A DNA stretch of 64,000 nt from Cryptomeria japonica (GCF_030272615.1 NC_081414.1:340856502-340920501), one strand, 5' to 3'; positions 35,421 to 47,305 are shown, counted from the stretch's first letter. A program made the numbers and translations. The notes: generated from the sequence alone by a model not told the origin.

Positions 35421-35862
35421 ACAAAACCTCTGCCTAAGGAGACTTTTGAATATCTTAGAGAACAGCTTGGGGTTATACCCCCACCGGTAGATACTTAGAG
35501 AGTTGATATTTGTCATCAACCAGTAGAATTAATAGAGAAATCTTTTTACTCTGGCTTTGATGAGGAAGCTACTTCTCAGGGGGAGTAGTTGGTATACTAA
35601 ATTGGTTGGTATTTTGTATATGAACTTGGTTCTATTGTAAATTTGGCATTTGATGTCAAAGGGGGAGAGATTGGTATGGAAAAACGTGCCACACAAGGAA
35701 AACACAAGGAAACACATGTTACTCTCAGGGGGAGAGATTGTTACTTTGAAAGAGTTTACTTATACTTTGGTAATTGTTGGTACTTTGGTATTTGGCATTT
35801 CTGTTTTAGCACTTTGATGGTTTTTTCCATCTTGTGTTGCCATCAATACCAAAGGGGGAGAT
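35421..35862 (+). other. CopA 3' untranslated region with repeated purine tracts
   Basis: Purine tracts of the AGGGGGAG type occur near 35576, 35659, 35727 and 35851. Only the last (AAAGGGGGAGAT, 35851-35862) touches the LTR and serves as the polypurine tract. Each is preceded by similar text (GATGTCAA or ACTCTCA). Confidence 0.65.
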
Positions 35863-36284
35863 TGTTGGTATTTTGGTATGGTTTTGTCATTGATGTCAAC
35901 ACCTACTAAAACTCTAGCACTTTGGTGAGTCAACAACATTCACCGACAAGCTAGTGACATATGCATAGTCACATGTATATGGTACACCGGTAGGATATAA
36001 TGACCACTAGCACTTGGAATGGCATGGAAAACACTTAGTTATGTCGAGGACATCATTTGGACATCTTGTCTTGGAGATTTGTTTATTGGCATATTCGTAT
36101 TTGCATATTTGTTGTTACTGACAAATAGGTCCAGGTTATACACTGGCAGGTTTATCTTTTCGAGATCAGCACGACACACTATGGAGATGATTTATTATTG
36201 TTGTAAATGCATCAAGCCGACATGTTGAATCGGTTATTGCATCAGATATTCTTTTGTTTGTAAAATGATTTTATTGTAATAGCT
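35863..36284 (+). repeat. CopA 3' LTR, left part
   Basis: Starts TGTTGGTATTTTGG right after the purine tract. It resumes at 53271 after NA; the last five bases, ATAGC (36280-36284), are the NA target duplication. Confidence 0.88.
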
Positions 36285-36837
36285 GTTGGCATATGCACAC
36301 TCCAATGTGACATTGTATGTGATTGAAGGTTTTGTCACTGATGGCAACCTTACAATCCTATGGCACCGGCAAGGTATTACACCGACAAGGCATTACACCG
36401 ACATCAGTAGATCACACTCTACACTGGCACCGATAGAAAAAGGAAGCATACTGGCACAGAGTCCAACAGGATTTTTGTTATATTACATTTTTGTTTATTA
36501 TTGTAAAAACCTTGTAGGTCAACTTGATATCATTGTAAAATGACTCTTATATATAAAAGAGATCATTGTAGACATTTTGTAAGGAAGGGATGTAAGTGAA
36601 AAAGTAAGGAGAAAAAGATTAGGCAGACCTATTATGCAAAATATAGGTTAAGGGGTATATGTAAAGAATAGAGCAGAAACTGGTACTGAATTTGGCATTA
36701 AAGATGCTATTGTAAAGCAGTACAAGTTATTGGATTTGTATAATCCACATTGTAAGTCAGTGAGACTTCCCATTTGAGCAGTAAGCTCTAGGCACTTGGC
36801 CTTCCTGCATGTGCAAGCCCCTATTATAAGTAATATT
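36285..36837 (+). repeat. NA 5' LTR, left part
   Basis: Matches 52440-52993. A TATA box (TATATATAAAAG) lies near 36547-36558. Near 36368-36400 the LTR has two copies of a unit of about 17 bases (ACACCGACAAGGCATT); the 3' LTR has three. CopC splits it; the rest is 42963-43215. Confidence 0.88.
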
Positions 36838-36939
36838 TGTAGGAATTTGCCAAGATCAAGGGCACAATGAAAAGCATAAAAAGAGACAATGGAATGACAA
36901 GAACAAACTGTATTCTCATCAATATGCAAATGATCAACT
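36838..36939 (-). repeat. CopC 3' LTR remnant
   Basis: The 102 bases match 42510-42611, ending at GATCAACT, after which the pol end begins. About 346 bases of the LTR and the purine tract are missing. Confidence 0.85.
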
Positions 36940-38361
36940 CTTGGTGAAAGGTTTGGTGAATATGTCAGCAACCTGCTCTACTGTAGGACAATACTGCAAA
37001 TCAATGACCTGCTCCTGGATGAGCTCTCGGATATAGTGCATATGAATCTTGATGTGTTTGGTCTACTGGTGTTGGACCGGGTTCTTCGAGATCGCAATAG
37101 CACTCTGATTGTCGCAATGTAGAACTGTCGACCGTGGAGTGGTGAATCCAAACTCTATGAGGATCTACTAGAGCCAAATGGTCTCAGTCGTTGCATTAAC
37201 AGTGCCTTGATACTCAGCCTCAGTCAAAAAGAGAGCAATAGCATGTTGCTTCTTGCTCTGCCAACAAATGGGGCGTGAACCAAGGTGAAAATTGTAACCA
37301 GAAGTAGACTTATGATCATCAAGATCGCCAGCCCAATCGGAGTCTATGTAACCAGCCAAGCAAAGTCCTGTGCCTGCTGCATAGTGAATCCCATAGTGAT
37401 GTGTACCCTAGATGTAATGAAGGATGCGTTTGGCAGCTTTCCAATGAAGCTCATGTGGTTCCTGCATGAAGCGGGAAACCATGCCAACTACAAATGAAAT
37501 ATCAGGGCATGTATGAGTCAAGTAGATGAGACTACCCACAAGCTGATGATACAAAGTGGCATCAACTGGTGGAGAAGAACACTGAGCCTCAAGCTTGACT
37601 CCTGAAAGAAAGGGAGTCAGAGCAGGCTTACAATCAACCATATGAAAGTGTGCAAGTAGATCAAGAGCATACTTGGGCTACGATAGTGTAATCCCAGAAG
37701 GTGACTGTGAAATCTCTATCCCAAGAAAGTAGTGCAAAAGACCCAAGTCAGTCATAGCAAATCTATCATGCAAAGAAGATTTGACCCTGCTAATGATGGA
37801 TGAAGTACTCCCTGTGATGATCAAGTCATCAACGTAGAGCACAAGTATCAAGTGAGAGTCATCTTGTCTTAAAATGTAGACATTCAGGTCAGAATGACAC
37901 TTGGTGAACCCTGCAAAGAGAAGAAAGGAATCCATCTTGGCGTACCAAGCCCTGGGGGCCTACTTAAGGCCATAGAGAGATTTCCTTAGTCTGCAAACCA
38001 AGGAAGTATCCTAGATGAAACCTTGTGGCTACTCCATATAAATCTCCTCATCAAGATCACCATGAAGAAAAGAACTCTTCACATCCATCTGATGTATAGC
38101 CCAACCATGAGCTGCAGCAATAGCAAGTGTCAAATGAATGGAGTTCATCTTGGCTATGGGTGCAAAGGTCTCAGTATAGTCAACACTTGCAACCTGTGAG
38201 AAACCTTTCGCAACAAGCTGAGCCTTATACTTATCCACACTACCATCTGCTACAAACTTGGTCTGATAGATCCACTTACATCGAACCATCTTTCTCCCCT
38301 TAGGGAGATGGACTAGATCCCATGTGTTGTTCCTTATCAAGGAACTATACTCTTCCTCCAT
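36940..38361 (-). pseudogene. pol: CopC reverse transcriptase and RNase H
   Basis: Read downward from 38361: NNTWDLVHLPKGRKMVRCKW, FAPIAKMNSIHLTLAIAAAH, QMDVKSSFLHGDLDEEIYME, then LVCRLRKSLYGLK. The YVDD box at 37836-37825 (LYVDDLIITG) is intact. The connection region has FAMTDLGLLHYFLGIEIS and PDISFVVGMVSRFMQEPHEL. RNase H shows GYIDSDWAGDLDDHKSTSGY and SRPICWQSKKQHAIAL. Stops at 38029, 37678, 37408 and 37168 split the frame; most replace Gln or Trp. The end, near 36945, reads FTKPF. Confidence 0.9.
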
Positions 38362-39813
38362 AGCTTGGTCCCACTTAGGAACCCCTGATGCTTCCCTAAA
38401 TGTCTATGGATCAGAAGCGGTAGCAATGAATGCATGTGGAAGATCCTGATGTTGTGATTGAGTTCTCCATGTATCTGAAGGATCCCCAACAAGAGAACCT
38501 ATGGACTCAAGTGTCTGTCAAGCCCAACGAGGTCTAGGTGGAGGTGGAGAATGAGGCTCCTCAACTTCAAGTGGACCCTATGGAGGTGTAACCCTGCAAG
38601 TCAGAGTTGAAGGAGTCTCATCATCTTAATCACTAACATCACTATCCACAATGGAGGAAGGTGGAGGAGGTAGAGAGGCTAAGCTAGGAGAGCTTTCCTC
38701 AAAGTGAACACTCCTCACAATGAACACCTCATGTGTCTCTAGATCCATCAGTTTGTATGCCTTAACACCCTCAGGATATCCAACAAATATGCAAGGTCGA
38801 CTCTATGGTTCCAATGCCTTGCATTTCTGCGGAGGTATGTGAGCCCATGCTAGACACCCACAGACTCTAAAATATCTCACAATCAGTTTCCTACCAGCCC
38901 AAGCTTCAAAAGGAGTAATACCTTGCAAAGCTTTGTGAGGAACCCGATTCTGGATGTGTGTGGCACAACTGATAGCCTCTTCCCAAAAGGCGAGATCAAG
39001 AGAATGTGCATGTATCATACAGCTAGCCATTTCTTTGAGAATTCTATTCTTGCGTTCTGCAACCCCGTTCTGCTATGGAGTGTATGCAACATAATGCTAA
39101 AGATCAATCCCCTCAAATGTACAAAAATACTCAAGTCTCTTGTTCACATATTCCCTTCCAATATCTGTGCGAAGAATCTTGACCACTTTCCTTGATTGCT
39201 TCTCCACACGAGTCTTGAAGTCTTGAAATTTGTCAAATACTTCACTCTTATGAATGAGAAAGTAGACCCAAGTGAAGCGGGAGTAGTCATCAATGAAGGT
39301 AAGAACATAGCGGGCCTTACTAAATAAAGGTGCTGGAAATGGACCTGCTACATCACTGTGAACAAGTTGAAGAACTTCCAAAGCTCTCCAAGTTTTCCCT
39401 TTATCAAACTTCTCTTCGGGATGCTTGCCCATGGAACAACCTGAACATACACCCTCTGAAAAATTGATTCGAGGTAGACCTATGACCATGTCTTTAGTGC
39501 TGAGCTGTTGAAGATAGCGGTAGTTGAGGTGACCAAACTGCTCATGCCATAGATTACTTTCTAAATTTGAATGAGTAAGCAAGGCCCTAGAAGGTGAACT
39601 TGGCACAAAGTGGGAGAATGAATAAAGCCTTGAGTTGTCATTGACTTGTCCCACTGCTACCAAGGCATCATCATCAAGTTCCTTTACCACAACTGAATCT
39701 GGTGTAAACTCAACCTTTTTCCCATTCCCATAGTGAGTGATTTGGTAGATGGAGAGAAGGTTGGTAGACAAGTTAGGAACATAGAGAACATTCTCAAATG
39801 TTCCATCATCCAT
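38362..39813 (-). pseudogene. pol: CopC GAG-pre-integrase and integrase
   Basis: The open piece 39813-39097 begins with ENVLYVPNLSTNLLSIYQIT (protease tail), then LWHEQFGHLNYRYLQQLSTK and CSGCSMGKHPEEKF (zinc region), LVHSDVAGPFP (first Asp) and ILRTDIGREYVNK (second Asp). After a stop the third motif follows, QNGVAERKNRI (Glu), near 39065-39035. The C-terminal piece 39030-38803 has WEEAISCATHIQNRVPHKAL and GCLAWAHIPPQK. From about 38800 to 38362 comes the Ser/Pro/Asp-rich hinge before RT. All three catalytic residues remain, but stops disable it. Confidence 0.88.
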
Positions 39814-40944
39814 GTCAATTGAACCTTTCCCTTCAACCTCTACTTGTGTATCATCACCTATGTAAATGTGAGGTACCTTAGATGGCTACAATGAAGAAAA
39901 CTGCTCCTTTGTAGAACCCATGTGATATGAGGCACCTGAGTCAAGTATCTATTGTTGTGAAGAACCTATTGTAGCCACAAATGCTTGCCCTTTTCCCTTA
40001 GACTGTGAGGAAGAGGAAGGAGAAGAATCCTTCTTTGTGTAGGCAGATGGCAAGTTGATGTTGTTTTTCTTGAGAAGATTAGTTAACTCATCAACTTGTT
40101 TTGCGTGGCATCAATGCTCATCATGACCATACTTCTTGCAATATGCACAAGTTGGTTTATCCTTCTTAGGTGGTGTCCCCGTCTTGGAAGAGGATGAAAA
40201 ATCACCTTGTGATGGAGAGGATGATTGTCCTTTTTTCTGGTGTGGCTTAGACTTAGAGTGCTTCTTCTTCTTGTTGGAATCTTTGCCTTGACTTCCTTGA
40301 TTCCCTTGATTAGCCACCAAAACCTTGGACTTTGAAGACTTGAGAAACCCCATGTTCAACAACTTAGATTGTTCCAATATTAACATTTCTGTGAAAACAT
40401 CAAATGAAGGCACAACATAAGAACTCCCCACTGCCAAACAATGAGTTTGGAAGCTAGACACAAATGCTACATATTCTAGTGCAAGCTTATCCAATAAGTT
40501 GAATATCAATTGAGCATCCTTTTTGTCAATTCCACAATCCTTAAGCTTTTCTCTTAGCTCATTTGCTTTGGTGACATAATCTTGGATTGTATCAAAACTC
40601 TTGGGATCCAAGATGGTGAGCTCATTGTCAATCTAAAAGCCTCTGATTTCATCAACTTGTCCATACAAATTCTAAAACATATCCCAAACCTCTTTGATTG
40701 TTTTACACTTCTCAATGTGAAAAATGAGGTCATCTGATACATACTTGCACAAGGTTCCAAGAGCCATGCAATTCTTTGTGAACCATTCTAATTGAGCATT
40801 TGGATCAGCCTTAGGATCAGGTGGTGTTGTTATTGTTCCATCTATGTAATGTGTGAGACCCTTTTCCATTAATTTACTCCATACTTTAATTTTCCATGAT
40901 GCATAATTATGTGGAGTTAAAGGTGGAAATTTATTAGGACTCAT
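39814..40944 (-). pseudogene. gag: CopC gag and protease
   Basis: ATG at 40944 (Met-Ser-Pro-Asn-Lys-Phe) opens a Copia gag: LTPHNYASWKIKVWSKLMEK, WFTKNCMALGTLCKYVSDDL and IKEVWDMF, then after a stop the piece 40611-40111 with FDTIQDYVTKANELREKL. The zinc knuckle CAYCKKYGHDEH at about 40150-40112 is complete except that a stop sits one codon before the last Cys. The protease site ILDSGASYHM is visible near 39950, with its Asp intact. CG gag is the closest relative in the window and shares the same start. Confidence 0.85.
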
Positions 40945-42509
40945 TGCAACAAAAATGGAAAGGGCACAAAGAGAGGCACAATCACACAAGACACCCCCCC
41001 AAATTCACTCAATCAAATAAACCCCCCCCAAAAGTGATGATTTTGGCACTTTAGTGCGTATACAATGGGCCACTTGCAAAAAATGGCAAAGTGGACTTTT
41101 GATTTACAATTTTACAACTACCTCAATAAGGCCAAAAGAGTCTCAAACTGATAATGCAAGAGATCTAACTAAGATCCAAGCAATTTACAAGTACCTAATA
41201 GGCCAAATAAGACCAATATCTAAAAGTATAATTTTCACTAAAAATCTCTAAAATTTGATCATATATTATGAAAGTAGATGAAAAAATAAGCATTTTCAAA
41301 AAAAACGGCACCTGAAAAGGAGGTCATATGAGCTCAAACGAGGCCTTTGAAGTTGTAGAATTGAGGATTGGACATGTATAGCTAAGAGAATCCAAAAATT
41401 TTGAAAAACCTATGCACCAAAATCAGAAAATAACCACACCACTGCAAAGATCATGAAATTTTAACCCATTTCAAAAAAAATTGCACCAAAAAAGGAGCAA
41501 AAATGAGCAAGTTATGGCCTTTCAAAGTTGGACTGCAAAACTGAAAAAGCCCAATGGAGAGGGGTCAAAAAAATTTCAAAAACTACTGATGTGGCGCTGA
41601 CATCAGTAGTTTACTATGTTAAATTTGACGATTGTATGACCATTGCAAAAACTTCACCTCCCTACTGACTGGGCATCTGTACCGTACGGACAGGCTGACT
41701 GGGCGCGGATGTGGTGTATGAATCTTACAGGGTGTATGGTCTGTTGACATGGCGTACTATCAGTGCATATGGAGGTCTGCGCGTGTGCCACGTGGGGGGG
41801 TCTCGACAGCTGACTGGGCGATCGTCGAAGATCTTTTGCCGACGCCGGTAGGGAGACAGTCACCGAAGAGGAGGAGACCGGCAGGCCAGGTGCTGAGGGG
41901 GCCGACGGTGAGCTGGGAACCGAGGCAGCCGGCGGGCGGTCTGAGCTGTCAGCGGCAGTGGTGGTGGGAGACTCCGGCTCGGGGGTGGCGGACAACTCCG
42001 GCTCGGTGGCAGTGGGCGACATGGGCTTGCACGGGCGGTGGCGGCGGCGTACATGGTAGGTACGTGTCAGCAGCAGGACCTGCTACCTGCAGGGTACTGT
42101 AGAGTACGGGGGGTCTGGGGAACCCCAAATGCAACACAAAAAAAAAAAAAAAAATTGATTTTATTTTTTGTTTTTTTTTGAAATTTTTTTTTTTTTTATT
42201 CGCCTTTTTTGATTTTTCAAAAAAAAAATTTCAGAAAATATGAAATTTATTTATTTATTTATTTTCGAAAAATAATTAAAATTTTTTTGAAATCTGTACA
42301 ATAATAGCCAAAATGGGGAAAAAAAATTTCTCACCAAAATAGGTTGACTTTATAGTCGAAATTTATGGAAACGGCCTCCCGGATTCAACAGTGATGTCCA
42401 AATCACTATATGACACCCCAAAAAAATGAAGATCCCCAAATCCAAAAATAGAAGCCTTCCATGATGTCTCCAAAAACCAATTAATGAGGCCCCAATAGCT
42501 CTGATACCA
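40945..42509 (-). other. CopC 5' leader with a GC-rich island
   Basis: The primer site TGGTATCAGAGC is at 42509-42498. The gag-proximal part (to about 41640) matches the CG leader. 41640-42115 is strongly GC-rich and gives Pro/Ser/Ala-rich open frames (42022-41654 minus, for example). 42140-42270 is a run of A/T homopolymers with an (AAAT) repeat. CG lacks the island. I do not call a gene in it. Confidence 0.6.
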
Positions 42510-42957
42510 TGTAGGAATTTGCCAAGATCAAGGGCACAATGAAAAGCATAAAAAAAGACAATAGAATGACAAGAACAAACTGTATTCTCATCAATATGCA
42601 AATGATCAACTGGATTAACCAATACAATGAATAGAGGCTTGTTTATATAGGCAAGGCCATATGGATGTATGAGCACACAAATATGACATGTGGCTCAATG
42701 AGAAACAAGGGTAGGTAAGAAATACTAGGGGTAGGTAGGAGAAATAATATAATATTCCACAAGAGGTGGATGACCCACCGAATGTGGAGTGTAACAGCAA
42801 AATAAGACCACTAAAGGTGGAATTTCTCCTACAAGCTCTATCCCTATGTGCACACTTCCCTAAATGTCGCAAATCCAAACTATGAAGAGATGTATTATCC
42901 TAAGTTAACTTAAGTAAGTGTAATAATATCTAAAATGAATATTTATTTACACCAACA
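42510..42957 (-). repeat. CopC 5' LTR
   Basis: 448 bases, in minus orientation TGTTGGTGTAAATAA...AATTCCTACA, with a TATATAA box near 42644. The first half is missing from its partner at 36838. Confidence 0.9.
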
Positions 42958-42962
42958 ATATT

Positions 42963-43215
42963 CTCTTATTGGCCAGTAAGTGAATATTGTGGGTTACAAA
43001 TCCCACTGAGGTTTTTCCCACACAGGGGTTTTCTTGTTAAATCAATGTGTTATGGTGTGATTTTCATGTGGTTTCTTTCATTTCTATTTATTGCATTATT
43101 TCTTGCATATCGGTACACTGTTATAATATGTTCTACATGTTTTAAGATAAGAAATTCTAATTACCAGTCAGATATTGATTCACCCCCCCTCTCAGTATCT
43201 ATGGGAATCCTAACA
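42963..43215 (+). repeat. NA 5' LTR, right part
   Basis: Continues the LTR after CopC and ends ATCCTAACA. The cytosine run near 43173-43179 is 7 long here and 12 long in the 3' LTR. Confidence 0.88.
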
Positions 43216-43217
43216 AT

Positions 43218-43229
43218 TGGTATCAGAGC
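43218..43229 (+). other. NA primer-binding site
   Basis: TGGTATCAGAGC, two bases after the LTR, the same spacing as in CopA. The leader word AACAGCTTGAGGA follows at about 43254, as in CopA and NA2. Confidence 0.9.
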
Positions 43230-43286
43230 TTGGTCCTCTATTTTTAGAAGCCTAACAGCTTGAGGAAGATCTTGACGCTGATAAAG

Positions 43287-44405
43287 ATGGAAAATCTGAT
43301 GAAGTAATTAGAAGCAGCTCTCTCAGACTATGATGTAGAAAAATTGAAAGACATCAAACTTGAAGATGATCTAAAGGCAGCTCAGGATATCATTCAGGCA
43401 CTTCAAGAGAATTTTACCATTGCAAGAAACAAGAGAAGATAATTATGTGAAAAGATGCAAAATGAGAATGATGAAAAGGAATCGCTTAATGATGAGTTAA
43501 GCAAGCTAAAACTGGAGAACATAACCATGAAGAATGAGATGCAGGATATGACTATGAGATTCTGTAAAAAAATTGAAGATAGGAAGAAGAATGAAGAAGA
43601 ATTGACCAAGAGACTAAGTGATGCAGCAAATGAGAACACAAGACTTAGCTATGAAAATGACCTATTAAAGACAAATCTGATGCACACTCAGAATGACTCA
43701 AATGAACTGATGAGATAGAAAAAAGTCCTAGAAAGAGATCTAGATATTGCAAATCAACATAAAGAAAAATTCAAGAAAAGCTTAGAGGAACTTGGTAACT
43801 TGCTAAAGAATCAAAAACCTAAAGGTGACACTTATGGAATTGGCTTTGAAGTTGGAAAAAGCTCTAGTACTGCAAACACTCAAGATCATAGCAAACCGGT
43901 AAGACAACCTAATACTTATAAATTCAATGGAAAATGCTTTAACTGTAATAAGTACGGTCATAGAGAAAATCAATGTAGATCTAAAAGTTATCAGAATATC
44001 AACACACCCACCGATCAATGTTCAAAATGCAACAAAGTTAATCATAACTCTGAAAATTGTAGAATGAATGTGAGATGTTATGTTTGTGGAAGATTTGGAC
44101 ATTTATCTAATCAATGCAGAACACAAACTGACATAAGTTATGAGAAAGCTATTCAGAAGAATAATGTAACTTGTTATGCATGTAACAAGATTGGGCATAT
44201 TGCAAAATTTTGTAAAAGCAAAGGATCATCAATAGACAACAAAAGCTCTAGCTTGAAAGGTAAAGAAAAAGTTGAAGAGGTTAAGAAAGAATTCTCAAAA
44301 CAAGGGATTAAAAAGTCTAACCTAAATGCTGGGAATACTCCTCCACTGATAGAACCAATCAATAATTCACCGGCAGGACAAAGTAGTGCTTCACCAGCAG
44401 GATAG
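43287..44405 (+). pseudogene. NA ORF1: coiled coil plus four CCHC zinc knuckles
   Basis: ATG at 43287; the frame is constant to 44405 (about 370 residues) with stops at 43305, 43440 and 43717. NA2 has Gln at the first of these, so TAA there arose from CAA. Residues about 1-170 are a heptad-like Leu/Glu/Lys/Asn-rich coiled coil. Four knuckles follow at 43935-44214: CFNCNKYGHRENQC, CSKCNKVNHNSENC, CYVCGRFGHLSNQC and CYACNKIGHIAKFC, all with the CCHC ligands. The tail is Lys-rich, then Pro/Ser/Ala. CCHC knuckles bind single-stranded nucleic acid, so an RNA-binding or chaperone role in packaging is plausible. It lacks the UBN2 capsid domain of the Copia gags here. Confidence 0.8.
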
Positions 44406-44743
44406 AGTAGTACTCCACCGGCATGAAGCTCTTCATTAAACTGAAGAAAATCTTCATTGAGGGTTTGGCAATAAATAAGACATATGCTAATATTCCCTCG
44501 GTTAGAGATGAGAAGTTGGAAATTATTACCGGCAGACAATGTTAAGTGAATACTTAACCGGCATGCATTTAATGTGGTAGATGGAAAAAAGACCTTATAA
44601 AATTGTGGTTTTGGCTCCATATCATTTCACTGAGATTTTGAACCTACGAAGAGCGTGAAGATTTTGAGCTAAGGCATTTCGAACAAGAGGCAAGAACACT
44701 TCAAGCAATCATCCATCCTAAAGGCAATAAAAGGTATTTTATC
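44406..44743 (+). other. Spacer between NA ORF1 and ORF2
   Basis: 338 bases without a supported gene. They contain several CCGGCA/CCGGTA words, which are common in NA and CopA, and no clear promoter. ORF2 begins at the next good ATG (44744). Confidence 0.5.
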
Positions 44744-46824
44744 ATGGCATCCACCTCTACACTTGAATATATAGTAAACCCTACTATTGTTGAGGTTATA
44801 AAACACCCTAGGCCCATGTTTCAACTAGTTCCCAAAGTAGAAAAGAAAGATGATACTTTAGGTGCTTTTTCTCAAATTCCTAAAGGAGTTGTTTATGCTG
44901 AAGACCCCAAAATTTACATTCACTGCAACATTGAGGAACTAGGAGATGAAGAGATTAAAACCATGTTTAAATCTGTCATATGTGATGAATCCGGTAATAT
45001 AAAAGATGAACATAAGATCATTGAAACCCTAAGATTTACAGAGATCCTTAGCATTCCTGAATTCCCCAAGGATGTGATTAGGATAGTCTTAAGTAGGGTT
45101 CATGGTGAATTTTTCTGGTTAGATGCAATTCACAAAATCACCAAGGAAGCTATCAAAGCTGTCATAGGGTTACTGACCACCGGTAAAAGGCCAGACAAAA
45201 CTAAGAAGGTCTCCAATGACCTAGTTACTCAGCTAACTAGTGCTACATCTGATAAAAGGTCCTTAAGAGTCAATGATGTAAAAGATACTAATGTAAGATT
45301 TATCAGCATGATATTAGGATATAAGGCAACTCATGCAAATAGACTCAATTCAGTGTCAAGTCTGTGCATTAAGAGTGATTATGACATGGTCACAGATAAT
45401 GCAAAGATTGATGTATGTGAGTGGTTGAAGGATGAATTAATTGAAAACTTAGGCAAGATTAAGAAGGACAAGAAAGGAACTTTTAGGTTTGGAAATCTGC
45501 TAGTATGTTTGATGCTACATATAACCAAATGGGTTCCCAGTGTAGGCTACAAAGAACTTGGATATGATATACCGGTAGGTAAATAGCTAACAAAACTATT
45601 CAACAATATGGGAGAAGATAAGGATCAAAATATCCAAGACTATTTTCAAGCACTTAAGGCCAAAATGAAGAAAAGAATCCGATTATCACAAAAGATTGTT
45701 GACAAATATAAGGATAACATATGCTTTGTAATTAAGAAGGATGAGATCTGGATGGAAGCAGTCATCCCTAGGATAGTTTGGGTAACAGAGATGGGCTACG
45801 AAATAGATGATCAAATAATTGAAACATATGCTAAAGCACTTCTAGAAGCCCCTAAAGAACCTAAGGAAGAAGTATTTGGTAGTGCAGAAACTATTGAAAG
45901 CCAAATACAATCTAAGTAGAGAGTAAAAAAAGTTGAGGCAGTTGTAAGAAGAGGTTCTAGGCAAGCAAAAGAAATCAAGGACAAAGTAATGGAACAAACA
46001 GTATAACAGAGGATGAGTTAGTAGCTCCACAACCTGAAACTCACCTATCATCGGTAGGCACATCTTCAGAGAATGTCATTCCTGCAACTTTCAAGAGAGT
46101 TGTAAGGAAAAAAGATCCCTCACCAGCAACCACACCCTCACCTAGGAGGACAAGACAAAAACAACAAGCAGTGAGATCTCTGGTAAGAAAGGCTACACCA
46201 AAGAAGAAATTGACACCCAAGAAGAAGAAGAGGACAAATAAGGACATGGCCCCTTTTGACATACTATTGAATGAAATTATAGAGGAAGGAAAACTGAAGA
46301 ATATAGAAAAATTGTATGACACTCAGACTGCAGATGAAAAAGAACAAGTGGAAAACAGTGTTATATTATATATGGACATGTATAAGAAATTTTTGATGGA
46401 AGTAGTGGATGAAGTACCAGATGAACCATTCAAAAGGCTGGAAGTAAGGAGACAAGCAGTAGTAGAAATTGACAAGAAAATAAAGTTAGAAAAGATACTT
46501 ATTGTATACCTAGTGAATTCACCCAAAGAAATTGATGACTTAATTGCTGAAGCCAACCAGTCAGTATTTTCTACTGCACACCAACACATTGCTTTAATGG
46601 TTGGAAGAGTTAATGAGGTGACTGAGGAGACAGAAAATGCATGGGATGTTTTCCTAGTGGAAAAAGAAACACAAGAAGAATACATGAGCCACAAACCTAT
46701 AAAGGTTTATCAGAAGGATAAAGACAAGGGTAAAGGTAAAGTTGGTGGACCACCTAGTATCAAGGTTAAAGACAACTTAACCCCACCTCCTTTGATTACT
46801 CCACCGGTAACAACAACAACTACA
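44744..46824 (+). pseudogene. NA ORF2, first part (unknown large protein)
   Basis: ATG at 44744 (Met-Ala-Ser-Thr-Ser-Thr) opens 280 codons, stops at 45584, then continues in the same frame to 45919, shifts, and is open again from 46171 to the CG insertion. The N-terminal part is a folded-looking, mixed helical domain (EFFWLDAIHKITKEAIKAVI, MILGYKATHANRLNSVSSLC, CEWLKDELIENLGKIKKDKK). After 46100 come a basic linker (KKKLTPKKKKR), a helical segment and a Pro/Thr-rich stretch. I recognise no enzyme motif. A very distant likeness to the G1 extra ORF (helical, similar place in its element) is possible but unproven. The long open stretches suggest fairly recent function. Confidence 0.65.
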
Positions 46825-47293
46825 TGTTGGTGTAAATAATTATTCATCATAGATATTATTACACTTTACTTAAGTTTACTTAGGTACATGCATTTCATAG
46901 TAGTTTGGGTATGAGACACTTGGGTGTTTGTGCCACATTGGGATAGTGTGTGTAGGAGAATTTCCACCTTTTATGGTGTCGAACTTGTTGTTACACTCCA
47001 CATTCAGTGTGTGATCCACCTCATGTGGAATATTATATTGTTTCTCCTACCTACCCAAACCTATTTCCTACCTACCCTTGTTTCTTATTGAACCACATGT
47101 CATGTTTGTGTGCTCACATATCCATATAGCCTTGCCTATATAAGTAGGCTCATATTCATTGTATTAAATGAATGCTTAATGATCCAGTTGAGCATATTTT
47201 TCATTTTGATAGAATACAGTTTATTTCTATCATCTAATTTTTTCTCTCTTATTTGTGCTTTCCATTGCCTCTTGATCTTGGCAAAATCTCACA
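46825..47293 (+). repeat. CG 5' LTR
   Basis: 469 bases, TGTTGGTGTAAATAA...AAATCTCACA, with TATATAA near 47137. It differs from the 3' LTR (464 bases) at about 20 sites and one small gap by eye. Confidence 0.92.
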
Positions 47294-47305
47294 TGGTATC
47301 AGAGC

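Larger units (their letters stand above)
36838..42957 (-). mobile_element. CopC: Copia retrotransposon in the NA 5' LTR
   Basis: It runs right to left: 5' LTR 42510-42957, primer site, leader, gag, protease, integrase, RT, RNase H. A perfect target duplication ATATT is at 36833-36837 and 42958-42962. Only the last 102 bases of its 3' LTR remain (36838-36939); the break joins directly to the end of RNase H. Its LTR differs from those of CopA and NA and matches CG, so CopC and CG are one family. Confidence 0.88.

Noticed and set aside
41654-42054. Pro/Ser/Ala-rich ORFs in the GC-rich island as real genes
   Set aside because: Several frames are open at once, as expected from base composition, and no domain or second copy supports any of them.
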